64,000 bases of DNA. It comes from Planctomycetota bacterium. GTDB lineage: Bacteria; Planctomycetota; PLA2; JAEUHO01. Location: NCBI GenBank assembly GCA_028281445.1, contig JANQJW010000031.1, forward strand, positions 62,001 through 126,000, written 5' to 3'. Below are positions 42,435-50,975 of this stretch, one piece after another; position 1 is the stretch's first letter; each line of letters begins with the position of its first letter. The notes beneath the pieces are model-generated. The model ran no database searches. It was not told where the DNA came from and worked only from the letters and a program-made list of their open reading frames with translations. Made by a program: the position numbers and the translations under genes.

Positions 42435-44051
42435 CTACTTGATGAGGCCCCGCGTGTTCAGGGTGCCCAGATGCGCGGGTCCCGCGCCGAAGAGATCCTC
42501 GTCGAGCGCACCGCTGACGTTCACGTAGACGTCCGGGCGCGTGCCGTCGCCGGGCACGATCACGGCGTTGCCGATGGCGCGCCCGGGGGCCGCACCGAAC
42601 TCCGTGGATCCCGGCGTGAAGTCGGGTGTGAATCCGCTACCCGTCACCACGTTCTCGGGCAGGCTCAGGATGAACAGGCGGCCCGGCACCTGGGGGTCCG
42701 AGAAGAGATCGCCGAAACCGGTGATGACGACGTGCCGGCCGTCCGGTGCGAGCGCGACACCGGTGATGTTCCCGCCGGGGCCGCCGGCCTGCGCAGCGGC
42801 GACGGGGATGCCGTTGCCGGGACCGCGCAGCACGGTGAGCTGTGAGAAGTCGAGCGTCTCGGTGAACAGGCCGTCGAGTCGCAGTAGGTAGATCTCGCCC
42901 GTTACCGACGAGGGGAAGAAGCCGACCTCGTGCCCCGCCGCGTCTTGACCCAGCGCGGGCCGGAGCGCCGCAAGCCCCGCGAGGCCCAGGTCGAACGCGC
43001 CCGTGAAGGTGCCCGCGAGCGCGTCGTAGACCTCGACGGACGATGCCGTCATGGGCACGAGGTTGAAGTCCGCGTCGAAGCCCGTGGTGCCTGCGCACGT
43101 GACCATCAGGCGCTGAATCGGATCGCCCCCGTTCTGGGGCTGCACGACGAACGCGTGCACCGCAACCGGGTTGTAGCTCTGCGTCAGGATGGTTGCCGTG
43201 GCGAGCGGAAGCGCCGGTACGCCGGAAAGCGGGGCGGGCTCCGACGGATCGACGGCGAGGATCTGTACGGTGCCGGGGAGCTTGTCCGCGCCGAAGGACG
43301 GAGCCGCGAAGATCAGGTTGCTCATCGCAACGAACAAGCGCCCTGCGGACGGTCCCGTCTCCACGTAGGCCATGCCTTCGGCGCCCGACTGGACGTACTG
43401 CGTACCTGCCGGCAGCGGGCCGCCTGCAGAGTCGAACAGCGGGCCCGGCGTGATGTAGGGGACGGCCAGGTTAAACACCTGGCGAACGACGCCGGTGGTC
43501 GGGTTGAAGGCCACGACATTGGACAGCGTAGGGGCGGAGTCGCTCCCGCCGGCGTTCACGAGCACGAAGCCCAGCGTGTCGCTGACGATCAGGACGTCGT
43601 TGAGGAAGAAGCCGAAGCCGACGGGATTGTTGACGTCCCCGGGGCTGTCTGCGCTGTCACGGAGATCGCTGGCGAGAATCTGCGTGGCGGCGAAGGTCGA
43701 CGAGGCGACGGGCGCCGCGCCCGACACGTCGAAGGCAAGGACGTTCGCGCCGGTCGCGTCGATCTGGTCCGCGTCGACGGCGAATAGCGTGGTGCCGTGC
43801 CGCACGAGATCGCTCGGAAACGCGCCGAAGAAGGGCGTTCGGCCGTAGCTCGCTGCGCTCGCGTCCCAGATCGGGGCCTGGGGCGGATTCGGCGGAGGCA
43901 GCGTGTTGCCGTCGCCGTCCTGGGCGGGGGGCAGCTCGGTCGGCTCGTCATTGACGGGCTCGGTGTTCGTACCGCCGCCGCAGCCGCTGAATGCGAAGAG
44001 CGCGAGAAGGAGGGTGAGAAGAAGGAGCGATGCACGCGAACAGTCACGCAT
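42435..44051 (-). CDS. Beta-propeller-like lipoprotein under cobalamin riboswitch control
   Basis: 538 residues. Lipobox FAFSGC (Cys24), then a Gly/Pro/Asp-rich tether (25-55). The body is all-beta with about seven WD/YVTN-like blade patterns (for example PSDLVRHGTTLFAVDADQ, SNVVAFNPTTGVVRQVFNL, NITGVALAPDGRHVVITGFGDL, FILSLPENVVTGSGF), ending without a membrane anchor. GGAGGGAGG precedes ATG 44051. A cobalamin riboswitch occupies the leader. Bacteroidota BtuG is a surface beta-propeller lipoprotein that binds vitamin B12 and is also riboswitch-controlled, so a B12-capture role by analogy is a testable idea; no TonB receptor gene follows. Confidence 0.7.
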   Translation of the reverse strand: MRDCSRASLLLLTLLLALFAFSGCGGGTNTEPVNDEPTELPPAQDGDGNTLPPPNPPQAPIWDASAASYGRTPFFGAFPSDLVRHGTTLFAVDADQIDATGANVLAFDVSGAAPVASSTFAATQILASDLRDSADSPGDVNNPVGFGFFLNDVLIVSDTLGFVLVNAGGSDSAPTLSNVVAFNPTTGVVRQVFNLAVPYITPGPLFDSAGGPLPAGTQYVQSGAEGMAYVETGPSAGRLFVAMSNLIFAAPSFGADKLPGTVQILAVDPSEPAPLSGVPALPLATATILTQSYNPVAVHAFVVQPQNGGDPIQRLMVTCAGTTGFDADFNLVPMTASSVEVYDALAGTFTGAFDLGLAGLAALRPALGQDAAGHEVGFFPSSVTGEIYLLRLDGLFTETLDFSQLTVLRGPGNGIPVAAAQAGGPGGNITGVALAPDGRHVVITGFGDLFSDPQVPGRLFILSLPENVVTGSGFTPDFTPGSTEFGAAPGRAIGNAVIVPGDGTRPDVYVNVSGALDEDLFGAGPAHLGTLNTRGLIK

Positions 44052-44100
44052 GGGAAACCTCCCTCCGGGGAATCACGGGAGGTCCACGCGGGGCGCGGGC

Positions 44101-44138
44101 CGACCGACACTCGGATCCGGAGTGACGTGTGCCGGTCG
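44101..44138 (-). promoter_or_regulatory. Hairpin in riboswitch expression platform
   Basis: CGACCGaCAC ... GTGcCGGTCG with an inner CTCGGATCCGGAG stem forms a long imperfect hairpin between the aptamer's B12 box and the ribosome site. It may be the switching element; no T-run follows, so control of translation or a Rho-type exit is possible. Confidence 0.4.
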
Positions 44139-44159
44139 CTGAGCGTCCGGCGGGGTCCT

Positions 44160-44330
44160 GACTCGTGGTCGGTCTTCTGGCTCCCGGATCGTCCTCCCTC
44201 CGCGCCTTCCCACAGCGCTACGGCTGCAGTGGCTTGCATCACTGGCGTGATGGCGGAGTTCGTCCCCGGTCACAGCGGCGGTCCCGCGGGGGATTTGCAC
44301 CCCACTTCCTCCCGGCTACGCAGCCGGGAT
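44160..44330 (-). promoter_or_regulatory. Cobalamin (vitamin B12) riboswitch
   Basis: Read on the minus strand the segment has the conserved cores in order: GGGTGCAAATCCCCCGCGGGACCGCC near the 5' side, then GTGATGCAAGCCACTGCAG, CGCTGTGGGAAGGC, and finally the B12 box GAGCCAGAAGACCGACC (44184 down to 44168). It sits 117-279 nt before the start of the propeller-like lipoprotein gene, with tRNA-Ala 45 nt further upstream. Adenosylcobalamin or related binding should reduce expression of the gene. Confidence 0.9.
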
Positions 44331-44374
44331 GACCAAGAGTCGTCTCGAAGAAGGAAAAGAACGCGAAAGAGGGG

Positions 44375-44450
44375 TGGTGGAGCTGAGGGGAGTCGAACCC
44401 CTTACCTCCTGAATGCCATTCAGGCGCTCTACCAAGTGAGCTACAGCCCC
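44375..44450 (-). tRNA. tRNA-Ala (anticodon GGC)
   Basis: 76 nt including an encoded CCA. Acceptor GGGGCTG pairs with CAGCTCC; D-arm GCTC/GAGC; anticodon stem CCTGA/TCAGG with loop ATGGCAT giving anticodon GGC at positions 34-36; T-arm AGGGG-TTCGACT-CCCCT. It reads GCC and GCU alanine codons, common in this GC-rich genome. On its strand it precedes the cobalamin riboswitch. Confidence 0.95.
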
Positions 44451-44686
44451 ACGACGAACCGGGAGGATTCTGACGGGTGCGGCGCAAAGGTCAATGTCCG
44501 ACTCGGTCGGCACGCGACGCGATTCGGGCGCGCGCGGGCCGTGAACCGGCCCCGACCGGTCGTAGCCGCAGGTGCGATTCGCCCCTACCGGTGGCGGTTT
44601 CCGCCGGTACAGTCGGCCTGTCCCGCGCAGGTCGTAGGGTGTGCGCGTCAACCCCCGCGCACGTTGTGGTCCCACCGGAGGTGGTG

Positions 44687-45484
44687 ATGGTCGGTTCCCC
44701 GAACGAACCCGGTTCGCCGGGCCCGGAGAAGCCCCGTTCCGTGCCTGACGAACGCGCGTCGTTCGGACGCCCGCTCCCTGTCGACGCGCGGCGGGATGCG
44801 CCGGGTGAGGGCGTGCAGGAGCCCGTCTCCCGCGAGATCGGGGAGCGCGTCCAGAGTGGCTTCCAGGATCTGTCCCGCCTGCTCGGCGCCATCAAGGAGA
44901 CCCTCCAGGGCCGCGACGGGCAGGTGCAGCAGACGCTGCAGGCCCTTCCGGATTTTCTGCAGCAGGTTCCGCGCATCCACCGCGCCGAGATCGAGTGCCT
45001 CGCGCAGATCAGCAAGCAGCTCGAGCACATGGGCGGCGGCACGCGCGACGTCGTGGCCCGTCTCGACGGCCTGCCGGACCTTCTGCGCACGCTGATGGTC
45101 GGGCAGCAGCAGCAGGCGCAGTTCCTCGACAGCCTCCAGACCCGCATGGCCGACACCCTGGACACGCAGTCCAAGGCGATCCAGCAGGGCCTCGAGCACT
45201 CGCGCAAGAGCGCCGAGTCGCAGCTCGGCATGATCCGGTCGCTGGCCTCGACGCAAGAGGACATCTTCTCGACGTTCCAGAACACGCAGAACCGTGCGCT
45301 CAACGTGTTCCACCGCGCCCAGCAGCAGCAGATCGCGCAGGCCAAGGACACCCAGAAGGTCACCAATAAGCAGATCGAGATGCTCGTCGAGAAGGTGCAC
45401 AGTGCCCAGACGCGCGTCTTCTGGCTGTCCATTGGGTTTGCAGCTTTGGCAGCCGCCGGGATGATCGTGGCGCTACTGCTGTAG
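44687..45484 (+). CDS. Coiled-coil protein with C-terminal membrane anchor
   Basis: 265 residues from ATG 44687 with GGAGG 6 nt upstream. The N-terminal 45 residues are Pro/Glu/Arg-rich and probably disordered. Residues about 50-240 are a continuous helical, Gln-rich coiled coil (RVQSGFQDLSRLLGAIKETLQGRDGQVQQTLQALPDF..., LVGQQQQAQFLDSLQTRMADTLDTQSKAIQQ...). It ends in one TM helix (VFWLSIGFAALAAAGMIVALLL). It looks like a cytoplasmic coiled coil tethered by its tail, similar in shape to the signalling stalk of chemoreceptors but without the conserved hairpin tip. Function unknown. A degenerate copy of its last codons occurs about 120 bp downstream. Confidence 0.7.
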   Translation: MVGSPNEPGSPGPEKPRSVPDERASFGRPLPVDARRDAPGEGVQEPVSREIGERVQSGFQDLSRLLGAIKETLQGRDGQVQQTLQALPDFLQQVPRIHRAEIECLAQISKQLEHMGGGTRDVVARLDGLPDLLRTLMVGQQQQAQFLDSLQTRMADTLDTQSKAIQQGLEHSRKSAESQLGMIRSLASTQEDIFSTFQNTQNRALNVFHRAQQQQIAQAKDTQKVTNKQIEMLVEKVHSAQTRVFWLSIGFAALAAAGMIVALLL

Positions 45485-45833
45485 CGCTCGCTCCACTCCG
45501 CCAGTTGCCAAATTGCTGAAGGGGGGTAGCACGCCCCTTCCGGGCTCGCTGCGCTCGCCCTATCCCCCGCTCAGCCGCCGGAATGATCGCGGCCTTCGTT
45601 CTCTAGCGCAGGCTCGCGTCCGGTTGTCCCGGAGACGTGATTCGGCTTGCTGGGCGACCAACGGACTCCGGTTCCACAGTGAGCGACAGCAATCGGTGCG
45701 CCGGATGGGGAGCGGAGTGGCGATGAAGAGGCCGTGGCGTGGCTAATCCACGCGAGGCCGATGAAGCGTCGCGATCGCCCCCAGCCCGGCGTACAGCACC
45801 CGATTCAAGGCAGCAGACTTGCGACTCGGCACA
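45485..45833. other. Intergenic region with hairpin and gene-end duplicate
   Basis: About 349 bp without a convincing gene. It holds an imperfect hairpin with a GGGGGGTA/TATCCCCC outer stem (45521-45568) around a GGGCTCGCTGCGCTCGCCC palindrome. Directly after it, 45572-45608 is about 78% identical to the last codons plus stop of the preceding coiled-coil gene (45451-45487). I see no RNA gene. Confidence 0.45.
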
Positions 45834-47324
45834 CTAGTCTCCGTACGCGCCGTAGGTCCGACCGACGACGTTCGCGCCGGGCAGGATCGCGCTCAGATCG
45901 ACGGCCTGGATGCCGGCCGTGGCGTCGTCGAGGTCCTCCTGCACCGTCTCGAAGGGAGGCGTGTGCAGCCAGCGGGTCATGATCGGCCCGCCCGGTGTCG
46001 CGAGCAGCAGCGCGAAGCGTTCTGACGTCACGTACCACGTGAGCGACAGGGCGTCCGTGGCGCCGGTGCTGGCACCTCCGACGTCGTCCGAGACGCCGAA
46101 GACCGTGCCGTTCAGGAAGTCCGTCGCCTCGCGGTAGCGGAAGACGAGCGCCGAGTTGACGTTCGCGAAACCGTTCAGCGACTGCGCCGCGAACTCGGTC
46201 GTGCGCGAAACGACCATGCCCGACGTCGTACCGAGCGTCGCTGCAGGGACGCTGTCCACCGCGTTCGTGGTGAGGTTGACCCGATCGAGGCCGCCATTCG
46301 CTGCCGGGCCGACGAGCACGCGATCCGTCGTGACGGCCAACGGCCCGCCGCCGGACACGAGGGGCAGGCCCTGGACGCCGGGTGTGACCGGATCGAGGTC
46401 GATCTCGGTGAGCGTGCTCGCCGAGATGAGGCTGAGGATCCCGCCGGCACCGTCCGCCGACGCCACGACGACCCGATCCTCGAAGAGCGTGACGCCGATG
46501 CCAAGCGGCATGGCGGCCGGCCCCGCGGGTACGGAATCGAGCTCCATCGAGAAATCTTCAAGGACGCGGCGCGTGTCTACCCGGGCAACCCGCACCTTGC
46601 CTGAGCCCTCGTCGCGGTAGGCCACGTAGAGGAAGCGACCTTGGTGGGTGACGGTGATCGTCGGCACCGTCGCCACGAGGTTGCCTGTCGACGACAACGG
46701 CACGACGGTCATGGGGCCGGGCGCTGACGTCTCGTAGAACGCAAGGGCGCCGCCGCCGCCGCCGCCGTTGTTCAGCTGCGCCCACACGCGCTGGGTTTGC
46801 GCACGGATCGTGCTGGCGACACCGACGGGATCGCGACCTGCGGGCGTGGTGCCCGAACTCTCGAGCGCGAAGTTCCCTGCGTCGAGCATGGCGACCATGC
46901 CGGGCGCACCGGCCGGAATCGAGGCCTCGCCCGCGATGGTGAACGCGGTCTGGAAGATCTCACGCGCGTGGTGCTGGCGGTCGTTGATCACGGCGCCTTC
47001 GTTGGTGCGCGCCACGACCCGTTCACCGACGGGGAACTCGCCGCTGACCGGGCGGACGCGGACGCGCGTGGGGTCGTTGTCGTTGATCTCGACGGTCACA
47101 GGAAACAGCGCGCCGCTCGCGAGCACGACCTGGATGTCGAACACGTTGAGGACCGAGACGGGCTCGTTGTACGTGAAGACGACTTCCTCGACGTTGTAGG
47201 GCGTCTCGGCGCCGTCCGGCGGGAAGATGTCGACGACGAACGGGCGCTCGCGGTCGGCACCGCCGCACGCACCGAGCAGTACGAGCGCGCACAGGCAGAG
47301 CAGGCGGTGGCCGCGTCCGGACAT
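45834..47324 (-). CDS. Beta-propeller-like lipoprotein with Ig-like N-domain
   Basis: About 496 residues from ATG 47324 (an upstream ATG at 47336 is possible; neither has a good ribosome site). Lipobox LVLLGAC. Residues about 25-120 look like a bacterial Ig-like domain (FVVDIFPPDGAETPYNVEEVVFTYNEPVSVLNVFD..., TRVRVRPVSGEFPVGERVVART). The rest is beta-propeller-like (ATVPTITVTHQGRFLYVAYRDEGSGKVRVARV..., GVTLFEDRVVVASADGAGGILSL...). It shares general architecture with the B12-controlled lipoprotein at 42435-44051 but no obvious close sequence identity. Surface or periplasmic; function unknown. Confidence 0.65.
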   Translation of the reverse strand: MSGRGHRLLCLCALVLLGACGGADRERPFVVDIFPPDGAETPYNVEEVVFTYNEPVSVLNVFDIQVVLASGALFPVTVEINDNDPTRVRVRPVSGEFPVGERVVARTNEGAVINDRQHHAREIFQTAFTIAGEASIPAGAPGMVAMLDAGNFALESSGTTPAGRDPVGVASTIRAQTQRVWAQLNNGGGGGGALAFYETSAPGPMTVVPLSSTGNLVATVPTITVTHQGRFLYVAYRDEGSGKVRVARVDTRRVLEDFSMELDSVPAGPAAMPLGIGVTLFEDRVVVASADGAGGILSLISASTLTEIDLDPVTPGVQGLPLVSGGGPLAVTTDRVLVGPAANGGLDRVNLTTNAVDSVPAATLGTTSGMVVSRTTEFAAQSLNGFANVNSALVFRYREATDFLNGTVFGVSDDVGGASTGATDALSLTWYVTSERFALLLATPGGPIMTRWLHTPPFETVQEDLDDATAGIQAVDLSAILPGANVVGRTYGAYGD

Positions 47325-47403
47325 GGCCCGCACCATACCGGTGCCGCCGCCCCGCGCCCCGAACCAATGCGGCGCGGCCCCGGGAAGCGTGGAAGATGCA
47401 CCC

Positions 47404-48594
47404 ATGACGACGGAGAGCACCGAAACGACCACCGTGCGGCTCGCCGCCCGCGTCGAGCGGATGGGGACAGAGGCGGCGTTCCGCGTCTTCGCCAGGGCCC
47501 GCGCCCTCGAGACCGAAGGACGCGACATCATCCACCTCGAGATGGGGGAGCCGGACTTCCCCACCCCGGACTTCATCAAGGATGCGTGCCGCACTGCGCT
47601 GGCGGACGGGCACACGGGCTACGCGCCGGCCGGCGGCCTGCCCGCGTTGCGTGAGGCCATCGCGGCCGACGTCGCCGCTTCGCGGGGCATCCCGGTCGAT
47701 CCGCAGCAGGTCGTGATCACACCCGGCGGGAAGCCCGTGATCTTCTTCACCTACATGGCGCTGGTGGAGCGCGGCGACGAGGTGATCTACCCCGATCCGG
47801 GCTTTCCGATTTTCGAGTCGATGACGGATGCGCTCGGGGCCGTTCGCGTGCCGTGGCATCCCGGCTCGGGCACCGAGACGCGACCCGACATCGACCGACT
47901 CGCGTCCCTCATGACCGACCGGACGAAGTTGCTCGTGCTCAATAGTCCCGGCAACCCCACGGGCATCGTTCACAACAAGCAGGAGATCGAACAGATCGCC
48001 GCGTTGTGTCGCGAGCGCGACCTCGTCGTGCTTTCCGATGAGATCTACTCGCGCATCCTGTTCGGCGGCGAGCACGTGAGCATCGCCGCCGAGCCGGGAA
48101 TGGCCAATCGGACGATCATCCTCGACGGCTTCTCCAAGACCTGGAGCATGACCGGGTGGCGGCTGGGCTACGCCGTGGCGCCGCATGCCATCGCGCCGGT
48201 GTTCGAGAAGCTGATGACGAACAGCAATTCATGCGCGGTGCACTTCGTGCAGCACGCCGCATTGGCCGCGCTGCGGGGCCCGCGCGAGCCGATCGACGCC
48301 ATGGTCGAGGCGTTTCGCGAGCGCCGCGACGCGCTGGTGGATGGCCTCAACGCGCTGCCGGGTGTGACGTGCGATCGCCCGGAGGGTTCGTTCTTTGCGT
48401 TCGCCGACGTGCGGGGGACGGGTCTGGACGCGGACGTGCTCGCGGGGCGTTTGCTGGAAGAGACCGGCGTGGCGTGCGTCCAAGGTCCGGCGTTCGGCGC
48501 CGGCGGCGCCGGGCGCATCCGCTTCTCGTTTGCCGCGGGCGTGGAGCGGATCCAGGAAGCCGTTGCACGCATGCGCGCACTGCTCGCCCCCTGA
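47404..48594 (+). CDS. Class I/II PLP-dependent aminotransferase
   Basis: 396 residues. PLP-fold type I: substrate-strand IIHLEMGEPDFPTPDFI, GYAPAGGLPALREAIA, N-P-T-G in LNSPGNPTGIVHNKQE, the D-E-I-Y-S pair and the Schiff-base lysine in LDGFSKTWSMTGWRLGY. The order and length fit AspC/AlaA-like aminotransferases acting on aspartate, alanine or aromatic/branched amino acids; specificity cannot be read from sequence. ATG 47404 follows shortly after the divergent lipoprotein gene. Confidence 0.9.
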   Translation: MTTESTETTTVRLAARVERMGTEAAFRVFARARALETEGRDIIHLEMGEPDFPTPDFIKDACRTALADGHTGYAPAGGLPALREAIAADVAASRGIPVDPQQVVITPGGKPVIFFTYMALVERGDEVIYPDPGFPIFESMTDALGAVRVPWHPGSGTETRPDIDRLASLMTDRTKLLVLNSPGNPTGIVHNKQEIEQIAALCRERDLVVLSDEIYSRILFGGEHVSIAAEPGMANRTIILDGFSKTWSMTGWRLGYAVAPHAIAPVFEKLMTNSNSCAVHFVQHAALAALRGPREPIDAMVEAFRERRDALVDGLNALPGVTCDRPEGSFFAFADVRGTGLDADVLAGRLLEETGVACVQGPAFGAGGAGRIRFSFAAGVERIQEAVARMRALLAP

Positions 48595-48718
48595 AACCAA
48601 CCCCTCGCCGGGTGGTACAGGAGAGGGGCCGGTGTGCGGCATTTCCGGGAGGGCGCCGACCCCTCGCGGCACAATCGTGATGGCCGCAAGAGGCCGTGCC
48701 GAGAAGGAGGTCGATCCA

Positions 48719-50893
48719 ATGTCCAAGCGCCTGTTCTGCGTCGCGTTCCTGCTGGTTTCCTTCGTCCTGCTTCCCAAGGGCTATGCCGAGCCGCGCGACG
48801 GCTGGAGCCTTGAGGCGCGTGTGCCCGCGCCCACGCTGGCTCTCTTCACGATGGAGGGAGTAGGCAGGTGGGGCGAGCACTTCGAGAAGACCGCCATCGC
48901 CGGCCTGTTCCGTGAACCCGAGATGAAGGCCTTCATGGCACCCATCGAGGAAGCGATCGCCGAGCAGTTCGGCAGCGAGCGTTCGCCGTTGGGCGAGGCG
49001 GGGCCGATGATCGTGGAGGTGCTCGAGCAGCTCGCGGGACTGCGTGGGCAGATTGCGATCGCGCTGCTGGACGTCGACATGGACGCCGGCATGCCGCGGG
49101 CCGCCGCAAGCCTCGACTTCGGCGAACACGTCGGCGACTTCGTGAAGTTCATGATCCGCATGCGCAAGCAGCTAGACCCTCAGGGCGAGGCCATCAGCCA
49201 GTTCGAGAAGGACGGGCGTACATGGTGGCAGATGCAGCGTGGCGGACCGCCGATCACCGCGACCACGGTCGATACCGCGTTCGTCCTGGCCACGGATCCG
49301 ACGCTGTTGGAGTCGGTGATTGCCGGGGCAGGCGCCGAATCGCTCGCATCGTCCCAGGCGTTCCAGAGTGTTCGCCGGCGCGCTTCGGCCGGCGGCGAGC
49401 TCGGCATGCTTGCCTACGCGAACGTGCCGGCCATCGTCGACATGCTGAAGCCGATGATGGATGACGAGGCGCGTGTCATCGCCAACGCGCTCGGCCTGGA
49501 CACGATCCAGGCGGCGGCCTACGGCATGGCCTTCGCCGGGGACGGTTTTATGGACAGCCTGGTCCTGCATGCCCCGGGGGCGGACCACGGCCTCGTGACG
49601 ATGGTCGAGATGCCGGCGTTCCAGCCGCAGGCACTGCATCTCGTGCCGGCCAACGCGTTCTACTACCAGGAGGGCTCGTTCAACATCCACGAGCTCGTGC
49701 CCAACATCCGCCGCCTCGGTGCGGGCGTGAGCCCGGAGTTCGCCGAGGAGATGGACCAGGGCCTGGCGCACCTGCGCGGCATGCTCGGCGTGGACCTCGA
49801 GAAGGACATCCTCGGTGGTCTGGCCGGTCCGACGATGGTCTACCTGTCGATGCCGGAGACCGGCGGCCTCTATCCCGAGCTCGGCATCTTCCTCAAGGTG
49901 AAGGATCCGGCCGCCTCGGAGGCGGCGTTCGAGCGTCTCAACCGCGGGATCGCCGGCGCCATCACGGAGGAAGGCGACGTCATCGCCTCGACGCGCAAGC
50001 TCGACTACCGCGGCAAGACGCTGCACCTTTTCGAGATGCAGGAGGCGCGCGGAGACGACGTCGTGCCCTTCACGCCTACGTGGACGATGCTCGACGACTG
50101 GCTCGTCCTCACGCTCGTGCCGCACTCCATGAAGGAGATCGTGCTGCGCAGCGCGACGGCGACGACCGACGGCGGCCTCGCGGCCCAGGAGGACTTCCAG
50201 AGCCTGCGTGCCCTGATGCCGAAGGATGCAGGCGCCTTCGAGTACCTCGATCTCCAAGGCGTGCTGAACCTCCTCTACGACACCGGCGTCCCGCTCTTGC
50301 AGACGGTCGCCAAGCCGAACGTGATGGGCCGTCAGATCCCGTTCCCGCTTGACTGGGCACAACTGCCCGCGGCGCGCACCGTTCGTCCCTACTTCCGGAG
50401 CATGGCGTTCTTCACGACGTGGAACCGCGACGGCATCGCCATCCACATGCACGGCCCGATTCCGCTCGCCGGGGTCATGGTTGCCGCGGTGGCCGTTGCG
50501 ATTCCGTTCTTCTCCGCAACGCGCATGTCGACGCGTGCCATGGACCTGCCGGACCTGGTGGTGGACACCGGCAAGGAGGAGGCCAAGAAGAAGCCCGGGC
50601 CGCGTCCCCTGCGCCCGATGCCTCCGGCGGGACCCGCGCGCATCATCAAGGCGCAGGCGCATGCGGCGCAGATCGGGCGCTACGTGCGCACGTTCATGCT
50701 CACGGAGAACCGCCTGCCGAGCGATCTGCAAGAGCTGGTCTCCAGCGGGACCGTGGGGCGGCTTCCCAAGGATCCGTGGGGCCAGGCCTACACACTGCGC
50801 GTGATCGACAAGCGCACGCGACGGTTCCAGGTTATCTCCGCGGGCCCCGACGGCCTGTTCGATACCGCCGACGACGTCCGCACCCGCAAGTAG
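48719..50893 (+). CDS. Secreted DUF3352-like protein with GspG-like C-terminal domain
   Basis: 724 residues. GGAGG precedes ATG 48719. Signal peptide 1-23 (RLFCVAFLLVSFVLLPKGYA). A long N-terminal region (about 30-610) has the alternating alpha/beta pattern of DUF3352-type exported proteins (ALFTMEGVGRWGEHFEKTAIAGL, then FVLATDPTLLESVIAG). A TM segment lies near 588-606 (AGVMVAAVAVAIPFF). Residues about 640-724 match the C-terminal domain of the type II secretion major pseudopilin: LPSDLQELVSSG, LPKDPWGQAYTLRV and FQVISAGPDGLFDTADDV. The pseudopilin domain follows a TM helix, as in real pseudopilins, but lacks the prepilin peptidase site, so the fusion may serve a different end. Confidence 0.75.
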   Translation: MSKRLFCVAFLLVSFVLLPKGYAEPRDGWSLEARVPAPTLALFTMEGVGRWGEHFEKTAIAGLFREPEMKAFMAPIEEAIAEQFGSERSPLGEAGPMIVEVLEQLAGLRGQIAIALLDVDMDAGMPRAAASLDFGEHVGDFVKFMIRMRKQLDPQGEAISQFEKDGRTWWQMQRGGPPITATTVDTAFVLATDPTLLESVIAGAGAESLASSQAFQSVRRRASAGGELGMLAYANVPAIVDMLKPMMDDEARVIANALGLDTIQAAAYGMAFAGDGFMDSLVLHAPGADHGLVTMVEMPAFQPQALHLVPANAFYYQEGSFNIHELVPNIRRLGAGVSPEFAEEMDQGLAHLRGMLGVDLEKDILGGLAGPTMVYLSMPETGGLYPELGIFLKVKDPAASEAAFERLNRGIAGAITEEGDVIASTRKLDYRGKTLHLFEMQEARGDDVVPFTPTWTMLDDWLVLTLVPHSMKEIVLRSATATTDGGLAAQEDFQSLRALMPKDAGAFEYLDLQGVLNLLYDTGVPLLQTVAKPNVMGRQIPFPLDWAQLPAARTVRPYFRSMAFFTTWNRDGIAIHMHGPIPLAGVMVAAVAVAIPFFSATRMSTRAMDLPDLVVDTGKEEAKKKPGPRPLRPMPPAGPARIIKAQAHAAQIGRYVRTFMLTENRLPSDLQELVSSGTVGRLPKDPWGQAYTLRVIDKRTRRFQVISAGPDGLFDTADDVRTRK

Positions 50894-50975
50894 CGATCCC
50901 TGCGACGGAGGGCATGCGCATCCATCGGTCCTCGGGCGGGTAGGCTGAGCCGCCCACCACGAACCCGGGGGGCCG

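Noticed and set aside
45513..45746. 77-codon open frame after the coiled-coil gene
   Set aside because: It runs through a hairpin repeat and shows no domain, signal or ribosome site; composition looks non-coding.
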